The notes beneath the pieces are model-generated. The model was given only the letters and a program-made list of their open reading frames with translations. It was not told the origin of the DNA and did no database searches. Source: Humulus lupulus (lineage: Eukaryota; Streptophyta; Magnoliopsida; Rosales; Cannabaceae). Taken from it: DNA of 64,000 nt. Below are positions 34,501-43,804 of this stretch, piece after piece (the first letter of the stretch is position 1; the number at the start of each line of letters is the position of its first letter). The DNA lies in the NCBI RefSeq assembly GCF_963169125.1, contig NC_084802.1:23591107-23655106 (forward strand), given 5' to 3'. The translations under genes and the position numbers were made by a program.

Positions 34501-35604
34501 GGAACAAGAAGTCAACGTCGTCTACCATCTTCAGCATGTCAGTCCAAACCATCAACTTCTCCTCACGACCTTTCAAAACACCCTCAACTAATAAGCACAA
34601 ACCCATCTTGTACACATCATCAACTATTTGACAACTCTCAAAAGTTCTGCGCAGTTTCCCTATGCTCACTGGGGAATGACCATTGAAGTACTCAAGAATC
34701 AACCGATACGAAGTGGTCTTCGCTTTAATCTCAGCTTCAGACGGTCCGGCCTCAAAATTTAAACCAGTAACTAAAGCGAACTCCAATTGGCTAAATCTAC
34801 ATCTTTTTTTCCCAATATAAAACTGGACTTCGTCAGTCTTCTCCCCTCTGAATTTGTGCAACAACAGCTGATGGACTAAGGCACCAGAAAAATTTAATGG
34901 TTCCGCCATGAAGAACTGTTTGAAAGGGGATTCCTTCACCCTATCCAATAAACCACACTGTATAAATTTTGCTTTAATCTTTGGAAAGTACCAACTGCCG
35001 CGCCAAGTGATACGTCTCGTAAAATGTTCCTCTACTGGAACTATCAGTTGTGGAGGTCTTAAGTTCTGCATAAAACAAATAAATACCCAATTAAATAGAA
35101 TAACAAAAAAAAACATCAAATTTTATATTCTGCAATATATTATCAAGCAACTATCGGACACTATCGCACCATATCGGACACCAATGAAAAACTGGAACTA
35201 TAACATTATCGTGCACAATCGTACCTCACATCGTACACCATCGGATTATAACAACACAACCATTTGTTCCCACCATCGGGCACACATCGTACCTAACATC
35301 GTACCCTATCGTACCTCCATCTTCAACCTCAAGTTATCAGAAAACACAAAACTATCGTACCAACGTCGAACCACTATCGTACACTCATCTTCAACCTGAA
35401 GTTATGAGAAACACAAATACTATCGTACCCCTATCGACCCACTATCGTACCCTATCGTACCTCTAAAAAATCCAGAATTTTTTTTCAAAATTTTACGGTT
35501 TATCAGATTTCACACAGTCAGATTTCACACAGTCAAATTCAACAATACATACTATAACATTTTCCAATGGAAAAGAAAATGAAAAAAACACATACCCTAG
35601 ACAT
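31589..35604 (-). CDS. MULE-borne DUF1985/Ulp1-like (C48) cysteine protease, five exons
   Basis: Minus-strand exons are 35604-35596, 35065-34202, 33767-32874, 32330-31810 and 31727-31589. All introns are GT-AG and in phase, giving 808 codons. Exon 1 encodes only three residues. Exon 2 holds a DUF1985-type domain (FSQLEFALVTGLNF). Exon 3 is Pro/Glu-rich, with a duplicated STEEGP unit and a basic ERKRPRWFDEY patch. Exons 4-5 carry the Ulp1 fold, with His (LHWVAVE, 32067-32069), Asp (NIFDSS, 32016-32018) and Cys (GDCGCYV, 31718-31720). One TAG at codon 306 (33723-33725) would truncate it. It is probably a SUMO/ubiquitin-like protease relative; its role in transposition is unknown. Confidence 0.85.
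32400..32820 (-). repeat. GGTACGATA motif array, intron 3 of the Ulp1-like gene
   Basis: About 20 copies of tatcgtacc or atcgtacc on the plus strand (minus-strand ggtacgata) fill the intron. The orientation is opposite to the left half of the MULE. Confidence 0.88.
33825..34140 (-). repeat. GGTACGATA motif array, intron 2 of the Ulp1-like gene
   Basis: About 18 copies of the same motif on the minus strand, ending about 60 bp before the exon 2 donor. Confidence 0.88.
35150..35465 (-). repeat. CGATA motif array, intron 1 of the Ulp1-like gene
   Basis: About 18 copies of atcgtacc, tatcggaca or tatcgtacc on the plus strand within the 529-bp first intron. Confidence 0.87.
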
Positions 35605-35639
35605 TTTTGCGTAATAGGGTGTCGGTTTTTCTTCTCCGG

Positions 35640-35820
35640 TGAGGCTTGGTTTTTCTTCGTCTCCGGTGGGGGTTAGGGGCTTGGTTTTTCTTCGTCTCCG
35701 GTGGGGGTTGGGGCTTGGTTTTTCTTCGTCTCCGGTGGGGGTTTTTCCGACAGTCGGGTGAGGGAGAGAGAAGCGTCGGGTGAGGGTGGGTGAGGGAGAG
35801 AGAGGCGTCGGGTGAGAGTA
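35640..35820. repeat. Two short tandem arrays upstream of the Ulp1-like gene
   Basis: A 34-35-bp unit (gcttggtttttcttcgtctc plus ccggtggggg) starts at 35644, 35679 and 35713. Next to it, a roughly 33-bp unit (gtgagggagagag plus gcgtcgggtgag) occurs twice at 35757-35817. On the minus strand both lie in the 5' leader or promoter of the protease gene. Confidence 0.85.
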
Positions 35821-35924
35821 GTTATGTTGCTCGATGGTTTTGTGGGAGTGAAGAATTTTGGGAGGGAACGGGAAATGGGCAGGGGAAAAGCCGAAAGGTA
35901 CGGTTTTTATTTAAGTTTTTTTTA

Positions 35925-36260
35925 TCAATATCGTGTACCATCGTGTACCATCGTACTATCGGGCAAGCATCGAGCCCTTATCGGGTACCATCGTGTGCAA
36001 TCGTACTAATATGTCCGCATTAACTTTATAACAACTATCAGGCATATATCGGACTACTATCGATCATTTATCGTACTTCAAAAGGGTGTGTAGATTGAAA
36101 ATAATTATCGGGCAACCATCGGGTAGCCATCGAACCTTAATGACCATCGGGTAAACAAACATATCGGGCAAGCATCGGGTGGCCATCGGACCTCATCCCT
36201 AACCTTGAAACTCAACAACTATCGTTCCTGAATCGAGTCTCTATCGGACACTATCAGGCA
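35925..36260 (-). repeat. CGATA motif array in the right terminal repeat
   Basis: About 20 copies (atcgtacc, atcgggca, tatcgg) mirror the left array at 28075-28440. Confidence 0.86.
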
Positions 36261-36594
36261 TTTAGAAAAAACTCAAGGAACCCAAAAAAACGCAGATTTT
36301 CACAGACCACGATTTTCACCCAAAAAACAGCAAAAAATACCAACAAACTACAGATCCAACATCTAAACAGCATTCTAAATCATAAAAATAACCAACAACA
36401 ACAAGAATCAAAGAAAATCACTTACCCATGTGTATCTTTCTTGCAAGATTTTAGAGAGGAAAGGTATGGGATTTTGTTATGAGAGGGGTATTTTTGGTAT
36501 TAAATGAAAGATGAGCATTTGTATCATATGGTGGTTAACTTTGGTTCAAATTTTAATTATTAAGCTAATGTAAGCATGATTTATCAAATTTCCC
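35955..36594 (-). repeat. Right terminal inverted repeat of the MULE
   Basis: The inverse of the left repeat. It also carries ATGG^GTAAGTG on the minus strand (36429 down to 36425), a copy of the transposase micro-exon and donor. Identity to the left arm is high in the outer 130 bp and lower inside. Confidence 0.88.
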
Positions 36595-36984
36595 ATTTGT
36601 TATCCAACCATGAAGCTTTCATACTATTCTTGAAGATATGTTACCTAACTCTGAAACTTTCACACTATTCTTGATGGTAGCCCTTTTCACATGTGGCATG
36701 CGCTCTACATAATTTTTAGTTACCTAGTATCAACTTACACAAGGGCAACTTTCACACATCAAGGCAGGTAGCCCTTTTCAAATTTTAGGGGCCTGACAAC
36801 AACCAAGTAACTCACACACATATACTGTACATTAGCCAAATAAGCTCTTTTTTAAAACATTTATTCAATCTCCATTTAAAAGGACAACATATTTTCAGCA
36901 ATTAAGAGGATATGGCAAAAACAAAAATGAAAACTAATTTTAACAAAGAGATTTTTACAAAAAATACTTAATTTAGCTAAAAAT

Positions 36985-37312
36985 AATTATTTGATTGGTA
37001 GTGGATTCAAAAATAATTTTACCATTTTCATAACTTAAAAAATGGAAACTCTCAATGAAAATTTGATTGGTATACTTGTTTTAGAAAATAGAAAAAATCA
37101 TTTTTGAAAACTGAGCCAAAATCCTTCAGTAAAAGAGAAAATTATAATTTGTTTGTTTTTCTTCTATTCCAAGAATTTTAAATTTAAAAAACGCTCAACT
37201 ATTCAAGATTTCAAAAAATTATAGTACATTTTTAAATTCAATATTTTCAAATCATTTGATTTGAAAATAATTTTCTAAAATTATATTTTTGAATTAACTA
37301 TCAATCAGCCCC
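36985..37312. mobile_element. Possible MITE with imperfect inverted ends
   Basis: The left segment 'tgattggtagtggattcaaaaat' is echoed inversely by the right 'atttttgaattaactatcaatca'. Arms are about 35 bp and imperfect, and no clear target duplication was found. Confidence 0.4.
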
Positions 37313-37710
37313 ACATTTTTATGGTCAATTTTTTTTCTTTCAATTTTATAGTTTTAAGGAAATTTTTACATTTTACGGTTTTGTCTTCAGGTTTTTTTGT
37401 TGATATTTAGTTGTCCCGATACATATGTTGTTTTTTTTTTTTTGATTGATGCAGTGAGTTGTTTTCAATTTATTTTTTAGTTATTTTTCCTAAGACGATA
37501 CTTTTGTAATTATAAAACTTTGAAAATCGTATTTTTTTTAAAACTTAAGTACGTATTTAAAAAAAAATTAGAAACAGTAAAAAAAATGTATTTAAGAAAA
37601 AACCCCTTTAACAAACCCTAAGACTTTCAAATCTAACCATGTCTAAAGTCTTTGTGAAAATGTCAGTAATGTATTTTCCAGTCTCAGCATACTCTAAGAT
37701 TAAATGCTTC

Positions 37711-37921
37711 AAGACACCATAGGATATGACATATTACTTGGTGTAATTTACTAATGGGTTCCACATAATTTATTTAAATTAAAATATATAGGATCCAATA
37801 TTTATTTGCACTAGAATACTATAAGACACCATGGGATATGACATATTACTTGGTGTAATTTATTAATGGGTTCCACATAATTTATTTAAATTAAAATATA
37901 TAAGATCCAATATTTATTTGC
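37711..37921. repeat. 112-bp tandem duplication
   Basis: The unit beginning aagacaccat.ggatatgaca occurs at 37711 and again at 37823. Only about four differences separate the copies, and both end ...ccaatatttatttgca. Confidence 0.9.
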
Positions 37922-38409
37922 AAAGGGTGTTGCTAAGCATTTCACTGTATTTATTCATAAATTGTATATATATAATGTATTAGTGTATAATCTATAAGAT
38001 TAATTGAATCGATTTGAATTAAATTATTTATAATGTGATTCACCAACAATCTCACTAATTGAATTAGCTCGGTCAAGTCAATAACATATTTCTTTAATGT
38101 AGATTCTTGCTAAGCTTGTTGAGAGGTTAATTCAGTTTCATATTTTAGATTCCACTACAGTTGACAGTGGAGATGGTTTTGTGTTATAGTTGAGAAATTC
38201 ATGCGTAATTTACAAGTATTGTCAGCATTTTATCATAACATGCCAAATGAAGGTTAAAAGATTAGTAACAAGTAACTATAAATACAATTATGACAAAAGA
38301 CATTATGACCACCAAATCAGTATGAATTACAAGAGATCTATACACTTGGGCATTAGAAGCTACTTGATGAATCTTTGCTTGTAAAGAAAGAAGGCTCTTA
38401 TAATGCCTT

Positions 38410-40440
38410 CTATTCTGATAAAGAAGAACTCAATTGGATAAATCTTTGAGCCTCCTCAGTGCGACCAAAACGTGTAAGAAGTCCAATCATTAAAGAATAA
38501 TGCTCTTCAAGAGCCTTGATTTCATATTTACGAGTCATTAAGTTGAAAATCCGGCAAGCATCATCAACAAATCCAGCATCTTCACAGATAGAAAGAACCA
38601 CTTGGAAAGTGAAATGGTTTGGAGTGAAACCTTTGGCTCTCATCAAATCAAACAGACCAACAGCTTCCTTGTACAAACCATTATATCTATAGGCCTCTAT
38701 AACTGCAGTCCAAGTCATTGAACCCTTAACCCGGATTGTGTCGAAGACCAAATCTGCATAACTAATTACTCCACAAATCCCATACATTTTCACAATTTCT
38801 GCACAAACAAAATGAACTGACTCGAAATTTTTCTTCAGAACTTGGGCATGAATCTCCTTCCCAAGCTTCAAGTTTTTCAGTTCACCACAAATACTTAGCA
38901 TCCTTCCTATTGCTACAGAATCCGGTCTGTGTTTGGATAGCAGCATTGATCTAATCACTCCAAGTGCCTTATCTAGACGATGGTTTTCGACATATGAATC
39001 GATCATGGCTGTCCATAAGATCACATTTCTCTTCTCCATACCATCAAACAATCTTGCAGAATAGTCCAAGACACCACACCGCGAATACATCATCATTAAG
39101 GAAGACACTATAGATATATTAGGCATGAAACAATTTTTGACGGCATAAGCATGAATCTCTTTACCTCGGTTCAAAGCTCTCAACTCTGTGCAAACCGGAA
39201 CTATAGTGGAAACTGTTACAACATCAGGCTTGCTTCCTTCCTGCTGCATCCAAACAACTGATCTCAATGCCTGCTCGAGTCTCCCATTCGCAACATAACC
39301 CGACATCAAAGCAGTCCAACAAATAGCATTCCTCTCCTTTGAGAGGTAGAAAATCCGTCTTCCATTTTCCATGTCCCCACACTTGCAGTACATATCAATC
39401 AAGGCAGACTGAATGAATATTTGCTTTGAATAACTCTTTGTCTTCAGAACATAAGCATGAGCTTCCCTGCCGAGTTTCAAGGCCGAAATATCACCTATTG
39501 CAGGAAGAATAATGGTCAATATGACCGAGTTTGGCCTTAAACCTTCCTCCACCATCCATCTCAAACACTCCAACGCTTGCCATTGCAGCCTATTGTGCGT
39601 AAAACCAGAAATCATGGCTCCCCAGACAACAATGTCTCTTTCAACAATTTCTTCGAACACTTTGATTGCAAGCTTAATCTTGCCACATTTAAAGTACATA
39701 TCAATCAAACTCGTCCGCAGCATTTCACTACCAATAAAACCATTCTTAATCAAAAGGCTGTGAGTTTTCAAACCTTGCAAAAGCGCCGTCGAACCCGCAA
39801 AGCTCTTGATGGCATTAGAGAAAGTATAAACATTCAACTCAACCCCCAACTCCCGCATGTCAAAATAAGTACGCAGAGCATCCCGATATCTCCTCCCACC
39901 CGAGACCACAGCGCCTCTGAGTAATGCATTCCAAGGGTAAACGCTCCTGCTAGGACTTTCATCGAAAAGTTTGTGGGCATCTTCGGCCGAACCACAAGCC
40001 GTATACATATTAATCAACTTAGTACGCAAGAACTCGTTTTTCTCGAGCCCATTGATCCGAATAAACGTATGGATCTGTTTACCGTGGTCCAGAGACTTTG
40101 TACGGACGCAAGCGGTGATAAGGGCAGCGAAGGTGGTGGGGTTGACGGGAATGCCTTCGTGGTTGAGGTAGTCCAAGATGGTGATAGCCTGGGGGAGCTT
40201 GTTTTGCCTTGCGAAATTCTGAATGTCTTTGTAAACGAAAAGTGGGTTCTTGTTGTGAAGTGGTAAGGACTCCGGAAATGCGTCCTTCTCGGTGAAAATC
40301 GGCGGCGTTTTGGGTTTCCTCCGGCGCTTCGGCGGCGGTGGTTGCTGCCTCGGGGCTCTCCGAAACGACGACGTTTTAGGAGGGTTTGGCGGGAAAGGTT
40401 GAAAGTGAAGGGATATGGTTGAAGAGGTTATAGATTTCAT
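38410..40440 (-). CDS. Pentatricopeptide repeat protein, At1g71460-like, intact host gene
   Basis: This is an uninterrupted 676-codon frame. The first 50 or so residues are Ser/Thr/Pro/Arg-rich and look like an organellar transit peptide. From about residue 65 to the end there are serial PPR motifs of about 31-36 residues, of mixed P, L and S type (for example FLRTKLINMYTACGSAEDA, VVWGAMISGF, ERNAICWTALMSGYVANGR). No E or DYW editing domain follows the last repeat. Overall layout and many segments recall Arabidopsis At1g71460, annotated as chloroplastic. PPR proteins bind organellar RNA in a sequence-specific way; the target is unknown. The gene lacks introns, as most PPR genes do, and sits alone between transposons. 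Promoter elements were not identified. Confidence 0.93.
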   Translation of the reverse strand: MKSITSSTISLHFQPFPPNPPKTSSFRRAPRQQPPPPKRRRKPKTPPIFTEKDAFPESLPLHNKNPLFVYKDIQNFARQNKLPQAITILDYLNHEGIPVNPTTFAALITACVRTKSLDHGKQIHTFIRINGLEKNEFLRTKLINMYTACGSAEDAHKLFDESPSRSVYPWNALLRGAVVSGGRRYRDALRTYFDMRELGVELNVYTFSNAIKSFAGSTALLQGLKTHSLLIKNGFIGSEMLRTSLIDMYFKCGKIKLAIKVFEEIVERDIVVWGAMISGFTHNRLQWQALECLRWMVEEGLRPNSVILTIILPAIGDISALKLGREAHAYVLKTKSYSKQIFIQSALIDMYCKCGDMENGRRIFYLSKERNAICWTALMSGYVANGRLEQALRSVVWMQQEGSKPDVVTVSTIVPVCTELRALNRGKEIHAYAVKNCFMPNISIVSSLMMMYSRCGVLDYSARLFDGMEKRNVILWTAMIDSYVENHRLDKALGVIRSMLLSKHRPDSVAIGRMLSICGELKNLKLGKEIHAQVLKKNFESVHFVCAEIVKMYGICGVISYADLVFDTIRVKGSMTWTAVIEAYRYNGLYKEAVGLFDLMRAKGFTPNHFTFQVVLSICEDAGFVDDACRIFNLMTRKYEIKALEEHYSLMIGLLTRFGRTEEAQRFIQLSSSLSE

Positions 40441-41651
40441 GGTGTGGATAGAGCATGAAAGCTTAATTGGGCAGCAAAAACTGAGTGCAGAATGGTGGTG
40501 GCTCAGTCAGTCTCAATCTCAGTAGCTGTGTGAGGTTGTGACTTCTTAGGAAGAAGATTGCTGATTTTTTATTTTTTTTATTATTATTATTACGAAATAA
40601 AATATATTTTTATGAATAATAATGTGTAATTGTAAGTAGATTAGTATAATTTGAATTAATTTCTTAACGATCCTATTTGTGTTTTTTTTTTCTTTCAAAA
40701 ACAATTCTCATGTTATTCATATGTTTTATATTTTACAAATATTATAAACTAGAAAATATAATCGTATTTCGCACAGTCTTTTGTAATAATTAAAAAAAAA
40801 TAATTTAAGATTGTATAGTTGAGATTTTTTTTTATCCTACTCATACAACATGTTTCTTACATTAACACATAATTACGTCTTGACCATAGATTTTTAATAA
40901 TGATATTCATTATATAGCAAATGTTTATTATAAATTTTCGAAAAATTATGAATAATAAGAGTTATTTTGACTGATTACCCATTTGGATCATTTATATTTA
41001 AAAATTTACTTTAAGACCTTGTATTTTGTCAAAATGTTAAAAATAGTAATAGAAATATCGATTATTTGAACACTATATATTAATCGATTACCTATTTTGA
41101 CACTTTATTTTTAAAAATTACCTTTGGACCATATATTTATTCACAAATTTAAAAATTCTTTATAAAAAGCAAATTATATAAATATATTTTCTGTAAGGAT
41201 TCATATCATTTTGAATTTTGTATTTTAGTCTATTACCTGTTTGGGCCCTTTTAAAAATTAACTTGCGAATCTCGTGTTTTGTCAAAAAGTTATAAAAATG
41301 AATAAATAGATATAATATTTGAACCACATATATTTTTGTCGATAGTCCGTTTAGACCCTTTATTATTAAAAACTAACTTTATGATTACATGTTTTATCAA
41401 AAGTTAAAAATAAAAATAGATAGGTTATTAGTATTATTATTATCTATAGATATTTTTAATTCACATATATTATAATTATTATTAAAATAAAAAATAAAAA
41501 ATAAATAGAGATTTTTCCTTGATTAATTAATAGCCATAAATTACAAATGTAGAATAAAAAATGAGAAAAAATGGCGTTTATTATTATAATTTATAAATGT
41601 TGTAAACATATATTTTTAATAAAACTATTTATGTTTAAATAAAAAGCATAA
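40441..41651. other. PPR promoter side and AT-rich spacer
   Basis: On the minus strand 40441-40560 is the PPR 5' flank; no clear TATA box was seen. From about 40972 to 41420 a unit of roughly 110-140 bp recurs three or four times in degenerate form (attaccc.tttg.. / ttttgtcaaaa.gtta.aaat / tttgaaccac.tatat). The rest is AT-rich with no gene. Confidence 0.5.
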
Positions 41652-41656
41652 ATACT

Positions 41657-42405
41657 TGTACGCCCTAAATATCCACGGGTTATTAGCGAGCTGCGAAATG
41701 GCATAATTATATCAGCCACGTGGAAGACACCTACCCGGAGCTTCTGTTACAAGGTCCTACCCCTTTAGCTCGAGGTAACCGAAGGTTTAGTGAGATTACT
41801 AAGGCGTCAGATCAACAGTGGGCACCACGGGCTGAGACCACCTCAAGCTCGGGGTACGAGCTCGAGTTGGCACCTCTGACCTTTTATAAAGTCAACCACG
41901 CAATGTAAACGTGCATATATCAGACATCACGTGTATACTCCATTCCTGAATTCTCGGACACGCAGCCTAAACGTGCGTGTTCAAGCACCCACGACTGGGT
42001 TGGGCCATGCGGCCCATTATCCCCCTTACCTATTGATTAGACCACACTTCATTGTCAGGTTTTAGGAATTAATCATGAATGTCACAGAAGTGACATGATG
42101 GGTAAGAAGGTCACGGGATGACCTTCCTTGCCAACTCCCAGGTGCCCTCTCCCTATAAATATGGAGATGCTGGGAGTTGCAAAGGGTTGGCTTCTATTTT
42201 GTAAAGAAATACCCTGTAAGGAATATCAGAGAGATGTCAATAATATTGGCTGGTGGACTAGAAGGATTTTAACCTTTAAACCACCTAAAAAATGATTCGT
42301 GTTATCATTTTACTTTGAGATCATTCATCTATTACGATTCATTATTTAGCACTAATCCCTCTCCTTATTCTTATAATTATCTATTGTTGAAGAACTGCGT
42401 CAACA
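41657..42405 (+). repeat. 5' LTR of the Gypsy element at 41657
   Basis: TGTACGCCCTAAAT...CTGCGTCAACA, 749 bp. It has a TATA box (TATAAATA, 42154-42161). It aligns end to end with 50914-51648 apart from the missing 14 bp there. Confidence 0.93.
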
Positions 42406-42408
42406 GCT

Positions 42409-42426
42409 TGGTGCTTTCATTAAGAG
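42409..42426 (+). other. Primer-binding site
   Basis: TGGTGCTTTCATTAAGAG lies 3 nt after the LTR. It has one mismatch to the site at 11877 and 52799. Confidence 0.78.
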
Positions 42427-42459
42427 CTGTTAGATTGGTGCTATCCCAAATACCCAACC

Positions 42460-43804
42460 ATGGTAATCACTCGCTCAAGACATGGTAACAAGGCGGACCA
42501 ACGTGATGGGCAGGAGGCCCATCATGCCGCCATGTCCGATGATCAGAACCCCGAGGTTCAGCAGCGGCCGGGCAAGCAGCCAATAGGCCAAGATGACACT
42601 GGAAGTTCGGCTCCCCGGCCGCCCAATCCGAACCAAGATTTCTACACGGCGATAGAAATGGAAAATGCTCAGTTGAGGAGTCAGCTAGCGAAAGCTAACC
42701 AGCAGATTCAAGAGGTTTTGGCCCGACTACCCCCTCTTACAACCGACGCCAACATCGGAAAGAGACAAGGCGAGACTCATAAGTCCCGCAGGGGTAATCG
42801 GTCAAGGCCCAGTCGGTCGGTCAGACCCCCAACATCAAATTCTACTCCCACGTCGCACCACTGGGAGACCACTTTTGAGGAACTTCCTAGGGTCGAGCAG
42901 TAGTACAGCCGATCGGTCCGGACCTCAACTCCCAGCTCACTTTCGCCCTCGAGTGCACCCAGGAGGCCTCGAGGAGGCTCGCGAAGGAGATCCGGGGAGG
43001 GCTCGCAACGACAGCCCGCCCCGGCCAGCCGTCCTGCACCCCGCTCGGACCGCCAAGCACAGGACGCGGAGGGTGGTAGAGCGGAGCGGCCGCGACCTAA
43101 CTTGATCCGTCCTGACGGGACTAAGATCGCATCCCTGGTCAGACATCCTCCTTCACCAATAAGTTACCCGTCTCCTCCCCGTCCAGTCCGAGACATCCCG
43201 GCTCATGGGAGCAGTACGAGAGATTCTCCTTCCGCCGGACCTTCCCATCGTAGTCGGGCGCCCAGAGAAGTCCCGGATCCTCATCCCCAGCGGCGGGCCC
43301 CGAGCTTCTCAAATGGAAGCTACTGGACCGGGAGCCGTCGAAGTGACATCTCCGGCGGAGACCTTTGCCAACGCTTGAGCTCGGCGCAAAGTCCTTAGGC
43401 CGCCCCAAGGGGCGACCTCCGAGATCGCCTAAACTCTCAAAGAGGAGACCCAGTTGGAAACAGCAACCGCGCTCACCAAAGGTAAGACCTGTCCGAAGTA
43501 CGTGACAGCGGGAACGTCCCATATAACCTATCTCAAGATAGGAGGGACAATAACCCGCCAAAAACGTACAATGGATCCGGAGCTGTTGAACAGCCCCGGA
43601 ACAACCAAGGAAGTCAGGACAAAACCCTTGAGAGTCTGGCTCAGATGGAGGAGCTGATGAGGAAGCTCCTATCAAAAAAACAAAAAGATGAGTATGATTC
43701 AAGGACGAACTTGAGCTCTTCGCCCCCAGCATAGCAGCAACGGCGTATCCACATGGTTTCCGTATGCCTCACTTGTCCAAATTCAACGGAGATGGAGACC
43801 CATC
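42460..43804 (+). pseudogene. Gypsy gag N-terminal part, truncated by insertion
   Basis: The open frame 42460-42903 starts with an MVITRSRHGN segment closely like the gag start of the element at 52861. A Gln/Pro-rich and an Arg/Ser-rich stretch follow. After stops the reading continues in other frames. At 43764 a capsid-domain start (MPHLSKFNGDGDPS) appears, 40 bp before the inserted LTR. The catalytic parts of the polyprotein are absent. Unlike the flanking DNA, this part is GC-rich. Confidence 0.85.

Larger units (their letters stand above)
27571..36594. mobile_element. Autonomous-type MULE with transposase and Ulp1-like protease genes, 9.0 kb
   Basis: Inverted terminal repeats start GGGAAATTTGATAAATC at 27571 and, inverted, at 36594. 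They remain alignable for about 640 bp on the right and 800 bp on the left. The flanks share ATTTGTTA (27563-27570 and 36595-36602), 8 bp of an expected 9-bp duplication. Inside are a mudrA-type transposase gene on the plus strand and a DUF1985/Ulp1-like gene on the minus strand, convergent. This gene pair matches the Ulp-carrying plant MULEs known as Kaonashi (KI) type. Few inactivating lesions per gene suggest a fairly recent element. Confidence 0.93.
36604..38409. other. No gene; AT-rich flank downstream of the PPR gene
   Basis: This stretch holds a possible short MITE and a 112-bp duplication (listed separately), plus poly-T runs near 37432-37442. The last few hundred bases are the expected 3' flank of the minus-strand PPR gene. 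No open frame is convincing. Confidence 0.5.

Noticed and set aside
41720..41908. A 62-codon open frame present twice (41720-41908 and 50963-51151) with nearly identical protein
   Set aside because: Both copies lie in the two LTRs of one Gypsy element. Repetition follows from LTR duplication and the frame has no recognisable domain.
43139..43732. Minus-strand frame of 197 codons in the GC-rich gag of the element at 41657
   Set aside because: Opposite to a recognisable gag region, of low complexity, and not seen as a conserved antisense gene in the sister element.
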